This document shows, piece after piece, positions 17,663 through 26,311 of a DNA stretch of 64,000 nt (its first letter is position 1; the number at the start of each line of letters is the position of its first letter). The DNA comes from Microbulbifer taiwanensis. Lineage in GTDB: Bacteria > Pseudomonadota > Gammaproteobacteria > Pseudomonadales > Cellvibrionaceae. Below the pieces are notes generated by a model, which saw only the letters and a list, made by a program, of their open reading frames with translations, had not been told where the DNA came from and did not search any database. A program made the position numbers and the translations under genes. The DNA lies in assembly GCF_014904815.1 (NCBI RefSeq), contig NZ_JACZFR010000037.1:62001-126000 (forward strand), written 5' to 3'.

Positions 17663-17959
17663 TCAGCTCCCGCTTGAGTTCGTTGCAGACAGGAGGCCTG
17701 TCCACCCTAATCCTGCGGCGATTGCTTGTGCAGGAGATGTCGGAATAGTTAATGCTGTACCGATTAGAGCCCCTAAAGTTGCAAAAAGAATCGCCTCAAA
17801 AAAACGCCCAAACGCTGACTCAGATGCACTTGGATTGATATACCCCAAAACCGCAAAAGGAGGCTCTCCATCTTTGTGGAGCTTGAAAAAGAGAACAAAT
17901 GCGGCAACAAAACACAATACGTAATATCCCGTCTCTATATCAAATAATTTATATTCCAT
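17663..17959 (-). CDS. Cassette gene: small membrane protein
   Basis: The 98-residue protein has two clear hydrophobic helices, YYVLCFVAAFVLFFKL (about residues 12-27) and FFEAILFATLGALIGTALTI (about 53-72), with a short C-terminal hydrophobic stretch. No family is recognised. It is the first gene of a two-gene cassette with the protein at 17137, which also has a hydrophobic core. A holin-like or toxin-antitoxin role is conceivable but unsupported. Confidence 0.6.
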   Translation of the reverse strand: MEYKLFDIETGYYVLCFVAAFVLFFKLHKDGEPPFAVLGYINPSASESAFGRFFEAILFATLGALIGTALTIPTSPAQAIAAGLGWTGLLSATNSSGS

Positions 17960-17984
17960 ATATTTCTCTGTTGTTCTCTTATGA

Positions 17985-18070
17985 GCTTAACGCCGCCATC
18001 TGTGACGGCCGTAACGTATTTAGCGCGAAGCGCGTTGTGTAGGCCGTCCGCAGCATGGCCTGGTTATGAG
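17985..18070 (-). repeat. attC-like recombination site
   Basis: On the minus strand it reads CTCATAACCAGGCC at the R'' end and GGCGGCGTTAAGC at the R' end (GTTAAGC fits GTTRRRY). A central palindrome AACGCGCTTCGCGCTAAA-like stem lies between GGCCT/ACGGCC arms. It follows the stop of the gene at 18071 directly. Confidence 0.75.
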
Positions 18071-18556
18071 TTACTGCTCCGATAGGTAGAAGCAACCATC
18101 GTGATCTTCTCGCCGGGTGCCATCTTCAGGTAATGGGAGCTTGAATACATTGCTCCCTTGCGCAGTAGTACGGATACCCAATACAGGCATTAGTAGCTTT
18201 TTCTTACCATCTTTCTCAACAAACTTTCCTTTTCCGTACGGCACACATGCCGAGAATGATGGCTCAAATCCCTCCATACCGAGGCTAAAAGAAACAATAC
18301 TCAGCTGACTTAACCTGACTATGTCAATCCCGATGAATTGTGACGCATCAAGTGTAGTTTCACCGTAGTTTGAACGAACAACTACACTCTCTATTTTTCC
18401 TTTTGGCTTATCCAGGATCATTTCTACAGAAGTTCGCCCTAAATCGTGGCCGAGATCTGCCGTCAGTTTAGACTCAACAAGTTCATGAAAATGAGGCTCC
18501 CATGATAATGCCTCCGCACTAGCTAGCATCAAAATTATTGTTATCGCTCTAATCAT
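18071..18556 (-). CDS. Cassette gene: secreted or lipid-free periplasmic hypothetical protein
   Basis: The 161-residue protein has a short signal peptide (MIRAITIILMLASAEALS) and no membrane segment after it. The mature part is mixed beta, with GYGKGKF-like basic patches and two Cys (FSACVPYG and DGCFYLSE) that could form a disulfide. No known family was recognised. It is bounded by attC-like sites on both sides and is therefore a single-gene cassette. Confidence 0.6.
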   Translation of the reverse strand: MIRAITIILMLASAEALSWEPHFHELVESKLTADLGHDLGRTSVEMILDKPKGKIESVVVRSNYGETTLDASQFIGIDIVRLSQLSIVSFSLGMEGFEPSFSACVPYGKGKFVEKDGKKKLLMPVLGIRTTAQGSNVFKLPLPEDGTRREDHDGCFYLSEQ

Positions 18557-18565
18557 GTTCTTACC

Positions 18566-18636
18566 CTGAACGCTCGCATTTGCGGCTGATTTGGAACGCA
18601 GCGGAAAACCAGTCCGACAACATGCGCTTGTTATGT
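18566..18636 (-). repeat. attC-like recombination site
   Basis: On the minus strand it runs from ACATAACAAGCGCATG to GAGCGTTCAGGG with inner arms GTCGGACTGGTTTTCCGC and CCAAATCAGCCGC, a pattern very common in environmental integron cassettes. The stop codon of the upstream gene (18631) lies inside the R'' box. Confidence 0.8.
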
Positions 18637-19428
18637 TTCTATTTCAGTAATAGTTCCATCGTCATTTAAGTAGCACGAAGTATTCTCAAGAAAATCTTCT
18701 AGAATAGCGTTTGAAGTATCATTTACAGTGATTTCTTGCTCATGATCTATTTCTGAATGACTGACATTGTATTCAATTGATAGCAATCTTACGTTACCTA
18801 TTTCGGTAGGGTAAAACGAGTTTTCAAGCTCTACCTTTCCATCTCCAACCTTACCACCAATATCTTTGAGAATATTTCCAATCTGATCTATTTCTAATCC
18901 TGACTCATCATATATAGGATCTTCCCCGGATACTCTTAAGCTGTACTCGTAACCGTCTAAGCCTTTTGGTTTTAGAATTTCTTTCACATGTTCTTTGTCA
19001 AATTCAAGGTTTGTAATTGTGGTTCTTGGGATTAAGAATTTACCTTGGATATTTATCGTTTTGATCAGATAGTTTACAAGAACTAAACGAATTCCTTTCT
19101 CTTGGGCAAAGAGCTTAGCGCCAGACTGATACCCAAAAGATGTTGCAAATATACCGGTTGCATTACCAATATCTTCTAAAATGGCGGCAAACGCTGCTAT
19201 GTGTGACTTCTTGACTGAACTCTTGAAACATTTGCACTCTATGCATGTTTTATAAGTGACGCCTGCTATTTTAAACTCCCAGTAAACATCAATTTGATGG
19301 GTAGCCCCACTTTTACCTTTGATCTTTACATTATGGAGAACACATATATTTTCAACGCCATCATTTTTAACGAGTGCTTCATGCAGCTCTCGAACTAGCA
19401 ATTCGTATTCATCAGATTCTTTAGTCAT
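18631..19428 (-). CDS. Cassette gene: Mrr-like PD-(D/E)XK restriction endonuclease-type protein
   Basis: The 265-residue protein has a nuclease core near its N terminus: HQIDVYWEFKIAG (Asp at the PD position) followed by YKTCIECKCFKSSVKKSHI (the E-x-K pair), then FAAILEDIGNATGIFATSFG, as in Mrr_cat restriction-like domains. It may cut DNA, possibly modified DNA, as a defence or solitary nuclease. The C-terminal 130 residues are of unknown type. The ATG at 19428 (MTKESDEYELL) is preferred over 19455, which lies in the attC site. No methylase gene accompanies it. Confidence 0.75.
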   Translation of the reverse strand: MTKESDEYELLVRELHEALVKNDGVENICVLHNVKIKGKSGATHQIDVYWEFKIAGVTYKTCIECKCFKSSVKKSHIAAFAAILEDIGNATGIFATSFGYQSGAKLFAQEKGIRLVLVNYLIKTINIQGKFLIPRTTITNLEFDKEHVKEILKPKGLDGYEYSLRVSGEDPIYDESGLEIDQIGNILKDIGGKVGDGKVELENSFYPTEIGNVRLLSIEYNVSHSEIDHEQEITVNDTSNAILEDFLENTSCYLNDDGTITEIET

Positions 19429-19440
19429 TACTTTCCTTGA

Positions 19441-19584
19441 ACATAACGCCCGCAACAGGGGCGACCAATGCTATGCACCTTTTGTGCGAAACTGGGAGCG
19501 CAGCGACCCGCACAAAAGGTGCATAGCGTTGGGCGTCCCGCGGAGGCCCGAAGGGCCGGAGCAAACTGCTTGCGTTTGTTAAGT
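19441..19584 (-). repeat. attC-like recombination site with 19-bp perfect inner palindrome
   Basis: On the minus strand it begins ACTTAACAAACGC (R'') and ends GCGGGCGTTATGTT (R'), close to the Vibrio VCR style. The inner arms GCTATGCACCTTTTGTGCG at 19470-19488 and 19509-19527 are perfectly complementary. At about 144 bp it is at the long end for attC. Confidence 0.85.
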
Positions 19585-20076
19585 GCTTTCCTTGAATGTG
19601 CTGTAGATGTACTCGCTAGCTACAGACTTTACATAAGTTTTAAGTCCTGGCGCAAAAATCAAATGAACCAAAACTGGCACTTTGACCGATCTTTCATCGA
19701 GATCCGACAGTTCAACAAACGCATTCCCCCAAACTACAACATCCAAGAAGCCATCATCATTTATATCTTCAGCTTTATTCCAGAGAAGCCCGTTTTCAAA
19801 ATATATACCATCATCATGGCGATCGTAAATTCTTATATGAGAATTACCAATCTTAAGAACTCCATTGCCCTTAGAAGTAACCTCAAACTCATAGTCAATA
19901 CTAACGCCTTCCGAGACTTTTAGCTTCTTGGTCAAGGACTGAGTTGACGGGCTACCAGGGCTCCAAGTCTTCCATAGCTTATCGACATCTCTGAGCGAAA
20001 CTAAAGGTTCATTTGCGAATGCGATCGATGAAAATAGCAGCAACAAAAAAGCGGTGATTCTTTGCATGGATTTCAC
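19579..20076 (-). CDS. Cassette gene: secreted protein with Asp-rich motif
   Basis: The 165-residue protein starts with a signal peptide (ITAFLLLLFSSIAFA, cleavage before NEP). The mature part is beta-rich and contains EDINDDGFLDVVVWG, which has the spacing of a calcium-binding FG-GAP/VCBS-type loop. No family or partner is known to me. Its stop codon lies in the R'' box of the attC site that follows, so it is a single-gene cassette with its start just after the preceding site. Confidence 0.6.
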   Translation of the reverse strand: MKSMQRITAFLLLLFSSIAFANEPLVSLRDVDKLWKTWSPGSPSTQSLTKKLKVSEGVSIDYEFEVTSKGNGVLKIGNSHIRIYDRHDDGIYFENGLLWNKAEDINDDGFLDVVVWGNAFVELSDLDERSVKVPVLVHLIFAPGLKTYVKSVASEYIYSTFKEST

Positions 20077-20192
20077 TTAGCGCCCTGCCTAGGGGCGGCT
20101 TACTTTTTGCGCCTTTTGCGCAAACATAGGAGCGAAGCGACTGCGCAAAAGGTGCACAAAGTAAGACGTCCCTTGCAGCACTTTGTTAGCGT
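20074..20192 (-). repeat. attC-like recombination site
   Basis: On the minus strand it starts GCTAACAAAGTGC and ends AGGCAGGGCGCTAAGTG, with long inner arms around CTTACTTTGTGCACCTTTTG and CAAAAGGCGCAAAAAGTAAG. The R' box carries GCT in place of GTT, so this site may be less active. Confidence 0.75.
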
Positions 20193-20245
20193 GAACCTCG
20201 CACTTTTGGTTAGGTAGCCCCATGCGCCATCTAAAGCTAGCCATA

Positions 20246-20638
20246 CTACTCATGAATGAAATAGACATCCGTTTCAGAACCTTCATCTACCATAGAAACC
20301 TCAATTGAAAACAACGTTTCTAAATATACCAAAAACTCCGATTCTGAAACTATGCGCCCGATTTTTTTGCTATACAACTTTCTGAGATCACATCGAGAAA
20401 CCTTTATTTTATCTATACTTAGTAGACTGTGCTCCTTTATAAGCTGAGCGAGGTTCGTTACTTCAGCCGAAGGCGACTCTGATTCTTTTGCGTGCCAGAT
20501 GAATTCTTGATACTCCTCCGGATCGTTAACTTCATAAAAAACAACCCCAGAAATACTTGTGTCGGTTTCTGACTTCCAATGAATCTGCTTGGCACCTAGT
20601 GCCATTAAAAATTCATTGAGAAATTGCCTTCTTCGCAT
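20246..20638 (-). CDS. Cassette gene: hypothetical protein
   Basis: The 130-residue soluble acidic protein (MRRRQFLNEFLMALG opening, C terminus VSMVDEGSETDVYFIHE) has no signal peptide, membrane segment or recognised motif. It contains a helical middle (NLAQLIKEHSLLSIDKIKV) and a second half IGRIVSESEFLVYLETLF. It could be an immunity-type or antitoxin-like small protein, but nothing proves this. It is a single-gene cassette between two attC-like sites. Confidence 0.55.
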   Translation of the reverse strand: MRRRQFLNEFLMALGAKQIHWKSETDTSISGVVFYEVNDPEEYQEFIWHAKESESPSAEVTNLAQLIKEHSLLSIDKIKVSRCDLRKLYSKKIGRIVSESEFLVYLETLFSIEVSMVDEGSETDVYFIHE

Positions 20639-20650
20639 GGGTTACTCATT

Positions 20651-20764
20651 ACGCTAACGTTGCCAGCAGAGGCTGGCCGTAGCGTTTTTTGCGCGAAGCG
20701 CATTGCATAGGCCGTCCTGCGGAGGCGCGCAGCGCCGGAGCGTACTGCCTGGCCTGGTTATAGC
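20651..20764 (-). repeat. attC-like recombination site
   Basis: On the minus strand it begins CTATAACCAGGCCAGGC and ends CTCTGCTGGCAACGTTAGCG, with a central AATGCGCTTCGCGC stem. It lies between the genes at 20246 and 20767 and resembles the site at 17985-18070. Confidence 0.8.
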
Positions 20765-20766
20765 GG

Positions 20767-21120
20767 TTACTCAACATTGCTCTTGAGCCACTCTATGTCA
20801 CTTTTTGTGATATGCCGAAATAGCAGCAGTTCACGAGGGTCGTCTAGTATCGTTTTTTTACCATAGGAACAGACGATTGCATGGCCTATCCTTGATTTTT
20901 CATCCTTCTTTAGTATCACTCTAGTGAAGCTCTCAGGGGAGCTTCGCCAGTCCAACCGTTTCTCAGCAATTTTTGAGGCTACTCTTTCAAATTCAACGCA
21001 AGCGCTACTATCCGAAGGCTCCCATGTGCCAGCTATACCGCCTACATCAGTAATACGCTGATGAAAGAGGCCGATAAAATTTTCTCTCCAATACAGCAAA
21101 TATGTTTTCTGATTCTTCAT
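20767..21120 (-). CDS. Cassette gene: hypothetical protein
   Basis: The 117-residue protein (opening MKNQKTYLLYWRENFIGLF, ending SDIEWLKSNVE) is soluble and mixed alpha/beta, with no recognised motif. It is the first gene of the array in transcription order. A GTTATAG-like box lies about 12 bases before its start on the minus strand (21131-21138), which could be the edge of a further attC or an attI, but no second half was found. Confidence 0.55.
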   Translation of the reverse strand: MKNQKTYLLYWRENFIGLFHQRITDVGGIAGTWEPSDSSACVEFERVASKIAEKRLDWRSSPESFTRVILKKDEKSRIGHAIVCSYGKKTILDDPRELLLFRHITKSDIEWLKSNVE

Positions 21121-21459
21121 TGGTATTTGGAGCTATAACATTTGAATCGTAGCCCCTAGGGCCAATTATCCCGCGCCCCCTATCTTAGTTGGTACACTTT
21201 GCGCAATCAGCAATCCAAGCCAAAGGGGACGGGGCCTGTAGAGGAGAGGCGGTAAAGTTCGATGCATGCTAAACGGTCGTCAAGACGCCTATCCCGTTTT
21301 TTGTAGCTTACGTAGGTATCTGTTTTTACTGTATTTATTATTGTTTTACCAGCAGCTACAGAAATAACCGGCTCCACGATCGTATTTCCATCAGCGAGAG
21401 AGCCAATTCGCTGGATAGCGGCGATCGATATTTCGCGGATATTGGTGATTATTTATGCA
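21121..21459. other. Gene-free spacer upstream of the cassette array
   Basis: This 340-bp stretch has no convincing open frame and no integrase or attI that I can identify. An A+T-rich middle (around 21300-21350) could hold a promoter for the minus-strand cassettes. No further structure seen. Confidence 0.5.
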
Positions 21460-21490
21460 GAAGTAAGAAGGGCCGGCAATGCCGGCCCTT
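21460..21490 (-). terminator. Terminator of aroF
   Basis: A perfect 10-bp stem AAGGGCCGGC / GCCGGCCCTT with a three-base loop (21468-21490) lies 26 bases after the aroF stop and is followed on the minus strand by the T-rich CTTACTTC. Confidence 0.85.
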
Positions 21491-21515
21491 AAGTTGGGGA
21501 GTCAAATCAAGCTGG

Positions 21516-22598
21516 TCAAGAATTGCGCACCTTCAACGGCTCCCGCAACTGCTCCGCCATCTTCAACAACAGCGATTCGGTCGTCTCCCAGTCGATACAC
21601 TTGTCCGTCACCGACACCCCGTATTCCATCTGGCTGTGGTCGTCCAGGATCTTCTGGTTGCCGGCCTTCAGGTTGCTTTCCACCATGATGCCGATAATGG
21701 ACTTGTTGCCGTCCAGTATCTGGTGGGTGACGTTGTCGACCACCAGCGGCTGCAGTTCGTGGTTCTTGTTGGAGTTGGCATGGCTGCAGTCGACCATGAT
21801 GTTGGGGATCAGGCCGGCCTTGTGCAGTTCCTGTTCGCACACGGCGACGCTGACGGAGTCGTAGTTGGGCTTGTCGTTACCGCCGCGCAGTACCACGTGG
21901 CCGTATTTGTTGCCGGCGGTGTGGATGATGGCTACCTGGCCCGCCTTGTTGATGCCCAGGAAGCGGTGCGGGTTGGCGGTGGACTGGAGGGCGTTGATGG
22001 CCACGTCCAGGCTGCCGTCGGTGCCGTTCTTGAAGCCCACGGCGCCGGAGAGGCCGCTGGCCATCTCGCGGTGGGTCTGGGATTCGGTGGTGCGCGCACC
22101 GATGGCGGACCAGGAGATCAGGTCCTGCATATACTGCGGAGAGATGGGATCCAGCGCCTCGGTGGCGGTGGGCAGGCCCAGTTCGGCCACGTCCAGCAGC
22201 AGCTTGCGGCCGATATGCAGGCCGTCCTGGATCTTGAAGGAATCGTTCAGGAAGGGGTCGTTGATCAGGCCCTTCCAGCCGACGGTGGTGCGCGGCTTCT
22301 CGAAATAGACGCGCATGACGATCAGCAGTGTGTCGGACACCTGGTCCGCGACCTTCTTCAGGCGCTTGGCATAGTCGATGGCGGCGTCCACGTCGTGGAC
22401 GGAGCAGGGGCCTATCACCACCATCAGGCGGTGGTCCTTGCGGTCGAGGATATCGCGCACGGCGGCGCGGCCGGCGGCCACGGTGGCCTCGGCGGCATCG
22501 CTCACCGGCAGCTCGGCCTTGAGCTCCTCGGGGCTGATCAGGATTTCCTGGGAGACGACGTTCAGGTCGTCGAACTGCTGTATGGTCATGTCGTTCAC
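21516..22598 (-). CDS. aroF: 3-deoxy-7-phosphoheptulonate synthase (DAHP synthase, AroF-type)
   Basis: The enzyme joins phosphoenolpyruvate and erythrose 4-phosphate, the first step of the shikimate pathway. The 360-residue class I protein has VVIGPCSVHD, MRVYFEKPRTTVGWKGL, SWSAIGARTTESQTHREMAS, VGFKNGTDGS and MVDCSHANSNK, covering the metal and substrate sites. The details (ILISPEELKAELP opening, TEALDPISPQY, GINKAGQVA, GVSVTDKCI) are closer to the tyrosine-sensitive AroF than AroG; feedback specificity is inferred. The GTG at 22598 is used; an ATG lies three codons later. It is a core gene next to the accessory region. Confidence 0.95.
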   Translation of the reverse strand: MNDMTIQQFDDLNVVSQEILISPEELKAELPVSDAAEATVAAGRAAVRDILDRKDHRLMVVIGPCSVHDVDAAIDYAKRLKKVADQVSDTLLIVMRVYFEKPRTTVGWKGLINDPFLNDSFKIQDGLHIGRKLLLDVAELGLPTATEALDPISPQYMQDLISWSAIGARTTESQTHREMASGLSGAVGFKNGTDGSLDVAINALQSTANPHRFLGINKAGQVAIIHTAGNKYGHVVLRGGNDKPNYDSVSVAVCEQELHKAGLIPNIMVDCSHANSNKNHELQPLVVDNVTHQILDGNKSIIGIMVESNLKAGNQKILDDHSQMEYGVSVTDKCIDWETTESLLLKMAEQLREPLKVRNS

Positions 22599-23218
22599 TG
22601 GCTTCTCTAATCCTTACATCGCTTTGGGCCGCCCGGTTGCGAGTCAAATGGTTTGGCCGCCAAAGCGGTTGTCTATCCTACTCACTGGTTTGGGGCAGGG
22701 CGAGGGTTTCATTTGTAACCAAATGGGGTTTCCCGCGCCTTGGAGTCTGCCTGCAATCGGGCTCCTACAGTTTGGCAGTTTGGGGGGGGGTGGTTGCTGT
22801 AATTGGGGTTGGATGGCGGGAAACTGCGGATGTGTGGGGAGGCTTCTGTGCTTTCGACCTGGATACCGGTCTGCGCGGGTATGACGAGGGTGAGTTCGGG
22901 GAGACCGGCTGCCGTGTCGCCATCCCGGCCTTGATGCGGGATCCGGGCGAGCCCTCGACCCGCCTGCCGATCCGGGCGCGTCGCTGGCTCGCGCCGTACC
23001 CGGCGCCTGACTCCGCAGTCTCACTGTCGCAGTTACTCAGCGGCCGTCGTGATTCGATCGGAATCGAAGTTCTGATTTCTCAGCGTTCGCTTCGGTTGCT
23101 GCAGTGCCTCTGAAATCGGGGTATCCGGATTATCTGGTTGATACGCGCGTTAGCGTTCAAAAGTAGAACTCAGGTGAGCAACGGAGAATATGGTTTATCG
23201 TGACACACGATATTTCCG
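22599..23218. other. Intergenic stretch with decayed REP-like palindromes, no gene
   Basis: This 620-bp spacer separates aroF from the ABC-F gene. No frame in it resembles a protein. Around 22857-22960 it holds CCTGGATACCGG, TGCGCGGGTATGACGA and GCCATCCCGGCC, which look like altered versions of the palindromic element at 63731-63813. Homopolymer runs (nine G near 22784) are also present. Confidence 0.55.
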
Positions 23219-24832
23219 TCAAAGTGGCTCCAAACTCCAGCCTTGTTCAGTAGCAAGCAAGCGTTCTGTTAGTCCGAGGTTTTCCAGAAATGAGTCATCA
23301 TGCGACACCACGATCAACGTGCCTTGGTAACTACGCAACATGATTTCCAATGCCTGTACTGAGGGCAAATCAAGGTGGTTGTTCGGCTCATCAAGTAACA
23401 ACAGTTGCAGTGGTGAATCGGCGTAGAGTATGCAAGCGAGAGCTCCCTTTAGGCGCTCACCGCCGCTCAGCGACCCGCTAGGTGTCGCTATCTTTTGCGC
23501 GTCAAGTCCTAGTTGAGCCAAGCGCATGCGTAGGTCCCCTTCGGTAGCGGTGCGATTGGCTAATTGTAACTGTTCTAGTACCGTCTTCTCTGGATCCAGA
23601 TTTTCTAATCGCTGATCGAGATATGCGTTCTCGGGCGTCACCTTGGATACCCCAGCCAAAGGCGCAACTTGGCCTGCAAACACTCGAAGCAACGTGGATT
23701 TACCACAACCGTTCGGGCCGACCACACCTATACGCTGCTGCCCACCCAGGAGCAAGCTTATGGTTCGGGTTGCTCCCGATACGTATGGTAGCTCTACGTC
23801 ATTCAGTTCTGCCACGCGACGCTTTGCGACCTGCGTGATTGGTATTTCGTGCAGTGTTATTTGCGACTCATCTTCAACTTGCTGTGCGGCTTCACGCACG
23901 CGTTGGTTGAGTTGTGCCCGGCTGGAGGCCTGTTTCTGGCGCAGCGCGCCTGACGATGTTTCGCTGCGCTCTTTTTGGCGATCCAGCAAGATCTTGGCTT
24001 GATTGGCCTCTTTGCCTCGCCGATTACCGCGCGCTTGCCGTTGTTCCTGCCGTACACGCTGCTTCCGCATCGCCTGTTCCTGCCGTTGGCGTTCAAGCTT
24101 GCGCTCACTCAGGTTTTGTAGGGCGTTCTGTCGTTCGTGTGCCTTAGCCTCGGCGTAAAATGAGTAGTTGCCTCCATAGCTTTGCAGCCCCAGGGAAGAC
24201 AATTCCACGATGCGCTCCATGGACTCCAGCAATTGCCTATCATGGCTGACCACGATCAGCCCACGCTGCCAGCGTTGTAGTTGTTCGATCAACGCCTGTC
24301 GGTTCGGTCGGTCGAGATGGTTGCTCGGCTCATCGAGAATCAAGAAGTCTGCATCCGAGAGCATGGCACCAATCAAGGAAATTCGCATCGCCTCACCGCC
24401 GCTCAGGATGCTGGCAGGCGTATCTGTTTCAAGGTGGCTCAAGTTATTGCGCTCAAGTTCATAGCGGAGTCGCTGGTGTATGTCCCAGTGATCTCCTACG
24501 GCATCGAAATCCTCCGGTGCTGTGCTGCCTGACTCAATACGTGCTAGCGCATCCAGCGTGTGCTTTACCCCCGCCAAATCGGCCACTGTAGAACCATCAG
24601 GGTGCACCACTTGCTGGGCGAGGTAATGCACGCTGCCGGAGCACTGGCACTGGCCTGTGGTTGGTTGTAACAACCCAGCCAAGATGCGTGCTAGCAAAGT
24701 TTTGCCGACACCATTGCGTCCGACCAGTCCCGTTGAGCGCATATCGAACTGCTCGTGAAGGTCGGAGAAAAGAGTTCTGCCGTCTGGCAGAACGTGGGAC
24801 ACGTTTTTCAGTACGAGATGGGTATTCGTCAT
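23219..24832 (-). CDS. ABC-F family ATPase
   Basis: The 537-residue protein has two ABC cassettes and no membrane segments, the mark of ABC-F translation factors. The first has GRNGVGKTLLARIL, LSGGEAMRISLIGAM and FLILDEPSNHLDRP; the second has GPNGCGKSTLLRVF, LSGGERLKGALACIL and LLLLDEPNNHLDLP. A long, highly charged linker (about residues 225-330, rich in Arg and Gln) joins them. ABC-F proteins act at the ribosome, as rescue factors or antibiotic-resistance proteins; which applies here cannot be told. It is transcribed alone, divergent from the ISL3 remnant. Confidence 0.9.
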   Translation of the reverse strand: MTNTHLVLKNVSHVLPDGRTLFSDLHEQFDMRSTGLVGRNGVGKTLLARILAGLLQPTTGQCQCSGSVHYLAQQVVHPDGSTVADLAGVKHTLDALARIESGSTAPEDFDAVGDHWDIHQRLRYELERNNLSHLETDTPASILSGGEAMRISLIGAMLSDADFLILDEPSNHLDRPNRQALIEQLQRWQRGLIVVSHDRQLLESMERIVELSSLGLQSYGGNYSFYAEAKAHERQNALQNLSERKLERQRQEQAMRKQRVRQEQRQARGNRRGKEANQAKILLDRQKERSETSSGALRQKQASSRAQLNQRVREAAQQVEDESQITLHEIPITQVAKRRVAELNDVELPYVSGATRTISLLLGGQQRIGVVGPNGCGKSTLLRVFAGQVAPLAGVSKVTPENAYLDQRLENLDPEKTVLEQLQLANRTATEGDLRMRLAQLGLDAQKIATPSGSLSGGERLKGALACILYADSPLQLLLLDEPNNHLDLPSVQALEIMLRSYQGTLIVVSHDDSFLENLGLTERLLATEQGWSLEPL

Positions 24833-25021
24833 GCTCTATTCCAAAGATGCCAAGAACTCCCCCTGCTACTGGGGGCTGGTGGAGACTGGCCGTCATAACA
24901 ACGGCGGCATCAATGGCGCATTGGACAAATACCTCATATTGGAAGGAATAGGGTGATTATTTTACAAGCACTTGCAGAAATGGACAATGTAGTAATTTCA
25001 ACTAATTGAACCAACAAACTC

Positions 25022-26311
25022 ATGACCGAGATGCCCGACAACATCCTGCACCTGCCTGAGTACCAGGTGCTGGGCTACAAATCCACCGACGACGAAATGC
25101 ACTTCCAGGTGGACGCGCCCGATCCTATCGCCTGCGAGGAATGCGGCGTGCAGGGTGAGTTCGTGCGGTTCGGCAAGCGTGATGTTCCCTACCGTGATCT
25201 GCCCATCCACGGCAAGCGGGTCACCCTCTGGGTGGTCCGCCGCCGGTACACCTGCCGGGCCTGCAAGACCACCTTCAGGCCCCAGCTGCCGGAAATGGTG
25301 GACGGCTTCCGCATGACACTGCGGCTGCATGAATACGTGGAGAAGGAATCCTTCAACCACCCCTACACCTTCGTAGCGGCACAGACCGGCCTGGACGAGA
25401 AGACGGTACGCGACATCTTCAACGCCCGCGCCGAGTTCCTGGGGAGCTGGCACCGCTTCGAGACACCCCGCATTATGGGCATCGACGAGCTGTACCTGAA
25501 CAAGCGCTACCGCTGCATCCTGACCAACATCGAGGAGCGAACTCTGCTCGACCTGCTGTCCACACGCCGACAGGACGTGGTGACCAACTATCTGATGAAG
25601 CTGAAAGACCGGCAGAAGGTCGAGAACGTCAGCATGGACATGTGGAACCCCTACCGGGCAGCTGTCAAGACCGTGCTGCCACAGGCCCGCATTGTGGTCG
25701 ATAAGTTCCATGTGGTGCGCATGGCCAACGATGCCTTGGAGAAGGTGCGCAAGGGGCTCAGAAAGGAGCTTAAGCCCTCACAGAGCCGAACCCTCAAAGG
25801 AGACCGGAAAATCCTGCTTAAACGCGCTTACGAAGTCTCAGACCGAGAGTGGTTAATTATGGAAACATGGACGGGCGCATTCCCGCAGCTGCTAGCCGCA
25901 TACGAACACAAGGAACGCTTTTACGGCATCTGGGACGCCACCACACGGACACAGGCAGAAGCCGCCCTGGACGACTGGATAGCCACCATTCCGAAGGGCC
26001 AGAAGGAAGTCTGGAGCGATCTGGTCAGGGCAGTGGGCAATTGGCGCGAAGAGATCATGACCTACTTCGAGACAGACATGCCAATCACCAACGCTTACAC
26101 GGAGTCCATCAACTGACTGGCCAAGGACAAGAACCGTGAAGGGCGTGGTTACTCCTTCGAGGTGATGCGGGCACGAATGCTCTACACCACGAAGCACAAG
26201 AAGAAGGCCCCGACTGCGAAGGTCTCACCGTTCTACAAGAAAACCATCGGTTACGGACTACCAGACTTCGCAGAGAAACTCAACTACGGGGTCGATCTAT
26301 CAACCATCTGA
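25022..26311 (+). pseudogene. ISL3-family transposase interrupted by one in-frame TGA
   Basis: The frame encodes a zinc-finger region (IACEECGVQGEF and RRRYTCRACKTTF), a helix-turn-helix (GLDEKTVRDIF) and an ISL3-type DDE core (MGIDELYLNKRYRCIL, VSMDMWNPYRAAVK, IVVDKFHVVRMAN). It reaches ITNAYTESIN and then TGA at 26114-26116, but the same frame continues LAKDKNREGRGYSFEVMRAR for 64 more codons to a stop at 26309-26311. In relatives this place reads through, so one point mutation has ended the gene early. Terminal inverted repeats could not be defined on either side. Confidence 0.85.

Noticed and set aside
19468-19923. A plus-strand frame across an attC-like site and a cassette gene
   Set aside because: It is antisense to the secreted cassette protein, and its first part is the attC palindrome.
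21121-21480. Integron integrase or attI beside the cassette array
   Set aside because: No tyrosine recombinase frame is present; only a single GTTATAG-like box was seen.
21636-22610. A 324-codon frame opposite aroF
   Set aside because: Antisense shadow of a highly conserved enzyme gene, Gly/Val/His-rich without domains.
22637-23113. A 158-codon frame in the aroF/ABC-F spacer
   Set aside because: It is low-complexity (G-rich) and crosses REP-like sequences, with no sign of a protein family.
24831-24956. A 41-codon plus-strand frame overlapping the start of the ABC-F gene
   Set aside because: No ribosome site and no recognised family; the frame points away from the ABC-F gene and so cannot be its leader peptide.
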